A DNA stretch of 51,505 nt from an uncultured Saprospiraceae bacterium (lineage in GTDB: Bacteria > Bacteroidota > Bacteroidia > Chitinophagales > Saprospiraceae), in assembly GCA_937942435.1 (NCBI GenBank), contig CALDEM010000040.1, positions 1-51,505 on the forward strand, written 5' to 3'. Below are positions 45,996-51,505 of this stretch, piece by piece. The notes beneath the pieces were generated by a model that worked only from the letters and a program-made list of their open reading frames with translations, ran no database searches and was not told the origin of the DNA. Both the position numbers and the translations under genes were made by a program. Position 1 is the first letter of the stretch. Each line of letters begins with the position of its first letter.

Positions 45996-46601
45996 ATGAG
46001 AGAAGATTTAATTAAAGAAGAATTATTTGCTATACTGGATGAGCAGTTAGCTGAGGAGTTGACTTATCACAGTATACATCATACCAAAGATGTGCTCGGA
46101 GTATGCAAGTTCTATATAGATCACTATAAGATAGACGATCATGATGCTTCTCTTCTTCGCATAGCTGCGGCAGGTCATGATGTAGGATTCATCGAAACTT
46201 ATAGAGATCATGAGGAAGCGAGTGCACGGATCACGACTGAGTTAATGCAAAAGCACGATTATTCAAAGTCGGATATTGAGATTGTAAGCTCCCTTATCAT
46301 GGCTACCAAGATCCCACAAGATCCTAATACTTTTTTAGCAACGATCTTGTGTGATGCAGATCTTGATTACTTGGGACGAGATGACTTTGAGACAATTGGC
46401 CATAGACTAAAAGAGGAGTGGCAATCATATTCTATTTTTCATAATCTGGATGAGATTTTTGATACGATACAGATTAAGTTTTTGACGAGCCACTCATATC
46501 ATACAGATTATGCACGAGAGCATAGAGCTCCAGTTAAGATGCAGCATTTAGAAAAGTTAGAAGCTGCTGAAGAAGAGAAAGAAAGGGCGGCTTCTAAGTA
46601 G
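45996..46601 (+). CDS. HD-domain phosphohydrolase
   Basis: The 201-residue protein shows the HD metal-site pattern. YHSIHHT (His25-29) comes first, then AAGHDVGF (His61, Asp62), DHEEA (His72) and CDADLDYLG (Asp120-124). It is cytoplasmic and small, and has no extra domain. It follows the adenylate cyclase gene on the same strand, so degradation of cAMP or a related phosphoester is plausible. HD enzymes also cleave nucleotides of many kinds, so this is inference. It is convergent with the MscS/cNMP channel gene, with a 28-bp gap between stops. Confidence 0.85.
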   Translation: MREDLIKEELFAILDEQLAEELTYHSIHHTKDVLGVCKFYIDHYKIDDHDASLLRIAAAGHDVGFIETYRDHEEASARITTELMQKHDYSKSDIEIVSSLIMATKIPQDPNTFLATILCDADLDYLGRDDFETIGHRLKEEWQSYSIFHNLDEIFDTIQIKFLTSHSYHTDYAREHRAPVKMQHLEKLEAAEEEKERAASK

Positions 46602-46629
46602 TTGTCCTTAAGCGGTCCGGCCAAATATG

Positions 46630-48147
46630 CTAATTAGCCTTGAGGTAAGTCCATATCTTATCAAATACAATCTTATAAGCTGAAGCCTCAGTAACCTGAG
46701 AGTTCTTAGATTCTTTTTCTATTGCTGCGGCAATGTTAGACTTACTTTCTACAAGTGTTTCTATAAACTCTGCGAGTATCTTCTCATCTGATATTATCAA
46801 CGATGAGAATGCCTCTTTGTCTATAACCAGAACATGACAATCTACGCCGGCGTTTATCGAAGCTGTTCTTGGCTCTCCAGTTAAGAGACTCATCTCACCA
46901 AAGAATTCTCCTGCAAGCTTTTCTGCTATTTCGATGTTGTTGTTGTGCTCACTGCGCAAGATTACTTTAGCATGCCCATCTATGATGATAAACATAGAGT
47001 TGCCTTCTGCTCCTTGCTTGACCATCAGATCTCCTTTGGCATAGAGCTTTAACTTGGCATTGTTAGCGAGCTTTTCAATGTTTTCTGCTTGCATCCCTTT
47101 GAGCCAATCAAGTCGAGAAAGATACTTAACAACATAATCATGATCTATATGGTCTGCTTCACCTCCAGGGTCCTCAAGCATATGCATCTGTACTTCTGTA
47201 GTCGGATAAGGTATCTTGATGCCATTACGCTTCAGAGCATACCATACACGAGTTAAGACGACATCTTGAATCAAAAGAATATCAGCATAATCATAGAGCC
47301 AATATCTCAAGCAGTACTTGATGCCACTACCCATATAGTCTACTACGAAAGCACCGTGGTTAGTATCAAGATCTACTTCTTCTATCTCATTAAGAACATC
47401 CCTTAAGACCTTTTTTACCTTGTTAGGAGGATGACTATAATCCAACTCTATGTAGAAGTTATGAATCTGTCTTCTGGTAGGTCGTGAGTAATTTATAATC
47501 TTGTCTTCTGCAACAAAGGCATTGGTGAGCGAGACTCTGTGATTTTCTCTTGAGAGTAGCGTTACTGTTCTCCAGTTTTGACTGACTACCTTCCCTTCAT
47601 GTCCTCCCAGACTTACCCAATCATCTATGTTAAAAGGAGATTCTATCTGCAAGGAGAATCCAGAGAAAAGATTGGTTAATGTACTCTGAAGCGCAAGACC
47701 AATAACAGCTGATACGACCGTCGACGTCACTAATAGTCCGTCTAGCTCTTGATTAAAAATCTCTTTGATAGAGATGAGGATGACACCAATGATGATGATA
47801 AAAGAAAAGATGTTAAACAAAAACCTCGGCATCTTAATCCAGTCTTTGTGCCGGATGATAGCATAGGCAAACCAGAATAGAAATTGTATGAGAGCATTAA
47901 AGAAGAAAACAATAACAAGTAGTGCCATCAACTTTTCTTGCCATGTAGATCCAGTATCTTCTGTCAACTCCTTGAGCGGATCCACATCAAAAACAAACCA
48001 TGTAATTACAGCTATTACAAGAGAAAGAACATTTGCAACAAGCGTTCTTCTATCGTAAGGTATACGGAATGTGCGCTTCAGCAAGATTGATACAGCGGTA
48101 ACGAGAACAAACAATCCTACTGAATAGAAAAAAGGGTTTCCATTCAT
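46630..48147 (-). CDS. MscS-like channel with cyclic-nucleotide-binding domain
   Basis: The 505-residue protein has membrane helices near 5-22, 36-53, 72-95 and 108-126, and a pore-lining helix at about 138-165 (VVSAVIGLALQSTLTNLFSGF). The MscS beta domain is at about 166-225 (ESPFNIDDWVSLGGHEGKV). An alpha-beta vestibule follows, then a C-terminal cNMP-binding domain (about 345-465). Its phosphate-binding cassette FGEMSLLTGEPRTAS (416-430) keeps Glu418 and Arg427, the cAMP/cGMP contacts. It fits the bCNG-type channel group. The cAMP-forming and HD genes lie just beside it on the opposite strand. Confidence 0.93.
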   Translation of the reverse strand: MNGNPFFYSVGLFVLVTAVSILLKRTFRIPYDRRTLVANVLSLVIAVITWFVFDVDPLKELTEDTGSTWQEKLMALLVIVFFFNALIQFLFWFAYAIIRHKDWIKMPRFLFNIFSFIIIIGVILISIKEIFNQELDGLLVTSTVVSAVIGLALQSTLTNLFSGFSLQIESPFNIDDWVSLGGHEGKVVSQNWRTVTLLSRENHRVSLTNAFVAEDKIINYSRPTRRQIHNFYIELDYSHPPNKVKKVLRDVLNEIEEVDLDTNHGAFVVDYMGSGIKYCLRYWLYDYADILLIQDVVLTRVWYALKRNGIKIPYPTTEVQMHMLEDPGGEADHIDHDYVVKYLSRLDWLKGMQAENIEKLANNAKLKLYAKGDLMVKQGAEGNSMFIIIDGHAKVILRSEHNNNIEIAEKLAGEFFGEMSLLTGEPRTASINAGVDCHVLVIDKEAFSSLIISDEKILAEFIETLVESKSNIAAAIEKESKNSQVTEASAYKIVFDKIWTYLKAN

Positions 48148-48163
48148 AGGGTTAAATTAACAA

Positions 48164-48203
48164 TTTGGTCTAACTTTTTTTAAGCTCTTTTACTCAGACC
48201 AAA
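48164..48203 (-). promoter_or_regulatory. Inverted repeat upstream of the channel gene
   Basis: TTTGGTCTAA and TCAGACCAAA are 10-bp inverted arms with one wobble, 20 bp apart, starting 17 bp upstream of the channel start. It may be an operator or an RNA hairpin in the leader. It does not match the CRP consensus. Confidence 0.35.
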
Positions 48204-48227
48204 GAGCATGGCGCTATAACATAAAAT

Positions 48228-48258
48228 AAAGGCATCATTTGATTCAAATGATGCCTTT
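48228..48258 (-). terminator. Terminator of the head-GIN gene
   Basis: AAAGGCATCATTTG and CAAATGATGCCTTT form a perfect 14-bp stem with an ATT loop. On the minus strand it is followed by ATTTTATGTT, an AT-rich tail. It lies 20 bp past the stop of the DUF2807 gene. Confidence 0.75.
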
Positions 48259-48277
48259 ATACACAGGTTGTTCTTTT

Positions 48278-48988
48278 TTATCTGCCTTCTCTTGAGATCT
48301 CTCCGCTTGAAGACTTTTTGGCTTTTTTTACATCCGGATTACCATAGTAGGAGATATCCCCACTGGAGCTTGCCTTAGCACTCAGCTCATCACTAACTCG
48401 GAGTTCTATATCACCACTTGAGCTTGCTGATAGATCTGCAATTTTAGTAGATAGTCTCTTACCCAAGAAGTCTGCACTTGATGCGACTTTAACATAGGCT
48501 TTATCTGCTGATCCTGATATCTCAATATCTGCACTTGAGCTGGCGTTACTTTCTAATTGGTCTACGTCTACTTCGATTATTACATCGGCACTACTGCTGG
48601 CATTAACTTCTAATCTTTCAGTTATGATTTTATCGCGACTGATTACATCTGCACTCGAACTTGCACTTATGTAATTAGGATAGTCGGCATAGGTCAGTAC
48701 AATCTGTACTTTCTTTTTCTTGCCACCCCAATTGACGTTCCACTTCTTTACCATTCTAAGTTTAAGCACACCGCCTTCAACCTCTGTGATGACGTCATCG
48801 AGATCAACATTGCGCACAGTGATAGTGGCTTCATTTGTATTGCCTTTGATTAGTTCTGCATCGATACTTTGCGATACAGATATCCCGTCAAAAGAACCCA
48901 GACTGCGTGTCTCTGTTTCCTGAGCTAATAAGCCTGATTGGGTTAAGATTAAAGAGACGAGCAGTAAGACGTGATGGAAGTTTTTCAT
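48278..48988 (-). CDS. Head-GIN (DUF2807) exported beta-helix protein
   Basis: The 236-residue protein has a signal peptide (residues 1-23, ending LAQ). It then has the DUF2807 fold: GSFDGISVSQSIDAELIKGN opens it, and turn motifs of the form ASSSAD/ASSSGD recur near residues 109, 130, 149, 169, 188, 206 and 226. The spacing of about 20 residues marks one coil of a beta-helix each. This family is called putative auto-transporter adhesin or head GIN domain in Bacteroidota, and its function is not known. It is monocistronic and ends in a good terminator. Confidence 0.88.
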   Translation of the reverse strand: MKNFHHVLLLVSLILTQSGLLAQETETRSLGSFDGISVSQSIDAELIKGNTNEATITVRNVDLDDVITEVEGGVLKLRMVKKWNVNWGGKKKKVQIVLTYADYPNYISASSSADVISRDKIITERLEVNASSSADVIIEVDVDQLESNASSSADIEISGSADKAYVKVASSADFLGKRLSTKIADLSASSSGDIELRVSDELSAKASSSGDISYYGNPDVKKAKKSSSGEISREGR

Positions 48989-49132
48989 AGTGTTTGTTTT
49001 TATTAAAACGATTGATATTTATCAAGGTTGCAACAGGAGATAAATATCCACTATGTCGACCGTATCAACTCTGACTATTCTACTGAAGCCTATGATTTAT
49101 CTACTGAATACGCTGTTGAAAGGTCTGAAGTA

Positions 49133-50086
49133 TTACTTCTTCAAGCCAATCTCTCTTAAGCGCTCGTCTAAGTACCCACCGGCAGTTATCGGCTCAAACT
49201 GGATAGGATGATCATCAGATATACAAGAGTCCAGACAGCTAAGATCCATGTCTGCCTTAGGGTGCAGAAAGAAAGGTATGGACAATCTTGGTTTGTGCCA
49301 TTCTTCCTTTGGTGGATTTACGACTCTATGCGTAGTTGACTTCAGATAGTTGTTGGTCAATCTTTGTAGCATGTCTCCGACGTTGATCACTATCTCATCT
49401 TCTTCTGGAGTGATAGGTAACCACTTGTCTTCCATATTAAGGAGTTGCAGCCCTCCAGCTGAAGCACCTACTAATAGGGTGATCAAGTTGATATCTTCGT
49501 GTTGCTCGGCACGAACGGCACTTTTTGGTTCTTCAGTTATCGGCGGATAGTGTATAGCTCTGAGTATGCTAAGTCCATCATTGATCCGCTCATCGAAGTA
49601 ACCTTCGCCAAGATTAAGATGTATGGCTATAGCTTTTAAGAGCTGAGCTCCAGCTTTCTCAAATGCTTTATATAAATCCTTCCCCAACTGTGTGAACTCT
49701 GGAGCTTCCATGACATTGACGTTGTCTGGGTATTCTGCTTTTAGTGGATGACCTTCTGCGACCTCTTGTCCGATCTGAAAAAACTCTTTGAGATCTGCAA
49801 CCTTGGCGCCTTTCGCCTGCTCTTTGCCAAAGGAGGTATATCCTCGTTGGCCAGCCAGTCCAGGTATCTCATATTTCACTTTTGTATCCTTTGTCAGGGC
49901 AAAAAACTCTTTAGAATACTTGTAAAAATCATCGATGAGTTGCTTAGGGATGCCGTGATTTTTTACTCCTACAAATCCTATATTATGAAACGCTTCACCC
50001 AATTGTCTGACAAATTCTGTCCTTTGCTCAGGAGTTCCTTCTGTGAATTGCGAAAGATCTACTACTGGGATTACTTTTTCTGCCAT
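49133..50086 (-). CDS. Isopenicillin-N-synthase-type 2OG-Fe(II) oxygenase
   Basis: I start at the ATG ending at 50086 (MAEKVIPVVDLSQFTEG), the standard N-terminus of this family; a longer frame adds 34 residues. The 317-residue protein has the DIOX_N region (EAFHNIGFVGVKNHGIP) and the catalytic jelly roll. The iron ligands are His196 and Asp198 (EQHEDINLITLL) and His253 (TTHRVVNP), and Arg267-x-Ser269 binds 2-oxoglutarate. The substrate is unknown; many such bacterial enzymes hydroxylate small metabolites. It is divergent from the nucleoside hydrolase gene. Confidence 0.92.
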   Translation of the reverse strand: MAEKVIPVVDLSQFTEGTPEQRTEFVRQLGEAFHNIGFVGVKNHGIPKQLIDDFYKYSKEFFALTKDTKVKYEIPGLAGQRGYTSFGKEQAKGAKVADLKEFFQIGQEVAEGHPLKAEYPDNVNVMEAPEFTQLGKDLYKAFEKAGAQLLKAIAIHLNLGEGYFDERINDGLSILRAIHYPPITEEPKSAVRAEQHEDINLITLLVGASAGGLQLLNMEDKWLPITPEEDEIVINVGDMLQRLTNNYLKSTTHRVVNPPKEEWHKPRLSIPFFLHPKADMDLSCLDSCISDDHPIQFEPITAGGYLDERLREIGLKK

Positions 50087-50179
50087 AACTGTTTCATTTT
50101 TGTTTCTAACGCAAAATTGTAGGATTTCTTGGCCAAATCTAACAAAATCTGCCTTTGAGGTGTTTGGATAAGCGATTGA

Positions 50180-51142
50180 ATGAAGCAAATGAGTAAAGAC
50201 CTACGGAAGTTTTTTATAGATACAGATGCTGGTACCGATGACGCCATAGCCTTGATCATGGCGATGCGACATCCGCAGATTGATATAGTAGGAGTCAGCA
50301 CTTCTGGAGGTAACGTCCCATTGGATTGTGTGGTGCAGAACGTGTTGTACATCCGTGAGTTGTGCGACCATGATGCACCTGTCTATGTAGGTGCTGCTAA
50401 ACCAATCATGCGCATACTTGATACTGCTGACTTCATACATGGCAAAGATGGCCTGGGTGATATAGGGCTTGATCTTACAGGTAGGATCCCTGAAGAAGGA
50501 GATGCCCAAGATCATCTTATAACATCACTAAAAGAACATGCTCATGAGTTGGAGATTATCTGTCTAGGCCCGTTGACTAACCTTGCGCTCATTGAGCAAA
50601 GGGAGGCTGGGATTTTATCACTAGCAAAGCGTATCTATATCATGGGCGGACTGGTTACCCTTCCGGGAAATGTTACACCTATGTCAGAGTATAACATCTG
50701 GGCCGACCCTGAGGCAGCACAGATAGTTCTTAAGACAGACGCTCAGTTTACCATGATAGGATGGGACTCTACTTTAGCTAGTTCAGCCTTTTCGATTGAA
50801 GAGGTAGAAGAGTTTAGGGACATTGGAACTGACCTCGCTACCTTTGCAGCAGACATACAAAAAGTAAGAATCAAATGGATGCATGATAACGAAGAGGAGG
50901 TCGCAGTTAATCTGGCTGATCCCTTGGCCATGGCAGTCGCACTTGATCCGTCATTGATAGAAAGAAAAGAGTACTTCATCATGTCAGTGAGAGGTGGAGC
51001 ACATGAAGATCCTTACAGAGGTTTTATAGATGCTGAATTAACATCGGATACAAAAGCAGTTCAGTTTATACATAGTGTAGATCGTGATCGATATGCCAAG
51101 CTCTTAAAGAGTAGCTTGACAGATGAAGGGATTGTTACTTAG
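50180..51142 (+). CDS. Nucleoside hydrolase (IunH-type)
   Basis: The protein has the aspartate cluster FIDTDAGTDDAIAL (about residues 12-25), which binds the catalytic calcium. LEIICLGPLTNLAL and IYIMGGLVTLPGNVTPMSEYNIWADPEAA follow, with the conserved NxxxDPEA-type calcium site. It cleaves N-glycosidic bonds of ribonucleosides to base and ribose in salvage. The start could be the ATG at 50180 or the one at 50189 (MSKDLRKFFIDTD); I keep the longer one. A cupin gene follows 12 bp later. Confidence 0.93.
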   Translation: MKQMSKDLRKFFIDTDAGTDDAIALIMAMRHPQIDIVGVSTSGGNVPLDCVVQNVLYIRELCDHDAPVYVGAAKPIMRILDTADFIHGKDGLGDIGLDLTGRIPEEGDAQDHLITSLKEHAHELEIICLGPLTNLALIEQREAGILSLAKRIYIMGGLVTLPGNVTPMSEYNIWADPEAAQIVLKTDAQFTMIGWDSTLASSAFSIEEVEEFRDIGTDLATFAADIQKVRIKWMHDNEEEVAVNLADPLAMAVALDPSLIERKEYFIMSVRGGAHEDPYRGFIDAELTSDTKAVQFIHSVDRDRYAKLLKSSLTDEGIVT

Positions 51143-51154
51143 AATTGAGAAAAC

Positions 51155-51505
51155 ATGATAGTTTATAAAACGGACAAAGGACAAGAGTATCTTACTGATG
51201 AAGGTTGTCATATTATTGAGATACTTAACAATAGTGACTCTGAGAAGGTCTCTATAGCCCAAGCAAGAGTGGAGCCCGGCGTTAAGACGAGACTTCATAC
51301 TTTAAGTGATACATCGGAGATATATTATATCCTGACTGGAGAAGGCATCGCTACCATAAATGATGAATCTCAAAAACTAGTTGTTGGTGACTGTGTTATC
51401 ATCCAACCCAATATACCTCAGTGCATAGAGAATACTGGTGCAGTTGACTTGACCTTTCTGTGTGTATGTAATCCAAGATTCCAGTTTTCTAATTATAAAG
51501 ATGTA
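51155..51505 (+). CDS. Cupin-domain protein, cut by the window end
   Basis: The visible 117 residues begin MIVYKTDKGQEYLTDEGCHII and lack a stop codon, so the gene runs off the window. A cupin barrel is seen: IAQARVEPGVKTRLHTLSDTSEIYYILTGEG is motif 1 with its His and Glu, and VVGDCVIIQPNIPQCIENTG is motif 2. In motif 2 the usual metal His after IPxxxPH is replaced by Gln-Cys (PQC). This group resembles mannose-6-phosphate isomerase-type cupins. The final visible residues PRFQFSNYKD suggest the gene is near its natural end. It probably shares a transcript with the nucleoside hydrolase. Confidence 0.85.
   Translation, partial: MIVYKTDKGQEYLTDEGCHIIEILNNSDSEKVSIAQARVEPGVKTRLHTLSDTSEIYYILTGEGIATINDESQKLVVGDCVIIQPNIPQCIENTGAVDLTFLCVCNPRFQFSNYKDV

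Noticed and set aside
44256..48147. A Pycsar- or CBASS-like anti-phage system
   Set aside because: The cyclase has adenine-type residues and its own transmembrane sensor, and the reader is an MscS-type channel rather than a TIR, nuclease or small-TM effector. There are no defence genes nearby. Ordinary cAMP signalling fits better.
48720..48923. A plus-strand frame opposite the head-GIN gene
   Set aside because: It is the antisense of a well-supported gene, with no start context and no recognisable domain.

Overview
The window looks like a chromosomal segment of a free-living Bacteroidota bacterium, probably of the Saprospiria type. The evidence is a CHU_C-type C-terminal sorting domain (type IX secretion) on a 1917-residue adhesin, a dockerin-like GLSSTDLVLTARHILGL segment typical of Saprospiria-like secreted proteins, an ECF sigma/FecR pair, many short-signal-peptide lipoproteins, weak Shine-Dalgarno sequences and TAnnTTTG-like -7 promoter elements. 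Base composition is moderately AT-rich by eye (not computed). I saw no phage, transposase, CRISPR or rRNA genes. There is one tRNA gene, tRNA-Arg(UCG).

Layout. 0-8.7 kb (minus strand): rimM overlapping a lipoprotein gene by 4 bp, a giant Ig-repeat adhesin, and mnmA. 8.8-16.2 kb: M48 metalloprotease lipoprotein, VOC protein, outer-membrane barrel, rimO with a small membrane protein, an exported MsrB lipoprotein, and a DM13/dockerin-like secreted protein. 16.2-19.4 kb: a lipoprotein gene with three palindromes around its 5' end, a FecR-type anti-sigma factor whose N-terminal anti-sigma domain is duplicated, and its ECF sigma factor. 19.5-21.8 kb: a MoxR AAA+ ATPase with a VWA protein. 21.8-26.3 kb: a DUF6794 protein, a small membrane protein, a DUF2461 protein, a metallophosphoesterase and a beta-propeller lipoprotein. 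26.3-27.6 kb is non-coding and carries a 53-55 bp tandem-repeat array. 27.6-30.1 kb: YceI lipoprotein, cyclase-family hydrolase, HNH protein.

30.3-41.9 kb is rich in membrane-lipid chemistry: a fatty acid desaturase, an alkylglycerol-monooxygenase-like hydroxylase, a second hydroxylase fused to two CDGSH iron-sulfur domains, and a cyclopropane fatty acid synthase. Interspersed are a Gfo/Idh/MocA oxidoreductase, an exported M24 peptidase, a large BNR-propeller protein and the tRNA-Arg, whose 3' end and terminator are tandemly duplicated. 42-44.2 kb holds a lipoprotein flavoenzyme and a decayed C-terminal fragment of a BNR-propeller protein.

44.2-48.2 kb is a putative cyclic-nucleotide circuit: a membrane class III adenylate cyclase, an HD phosphohydrolase, and a convergent MscS-like channel with a cyclic-nucleotide-binding domain. 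48.2-51.5 kb: a head-GIN (DUF2807) protein, a 2OG-Fe(II) oxygenase, a nucleoside hydrolase and a cupin gene cut off by the window end.

The two observations I rate highest are the CDGSH-fused hydroxylase and the cyclase/HD/channel neighbourhood. Neither can be called new without database searches. All functions are inferred from sequence motifs; no database was searched.
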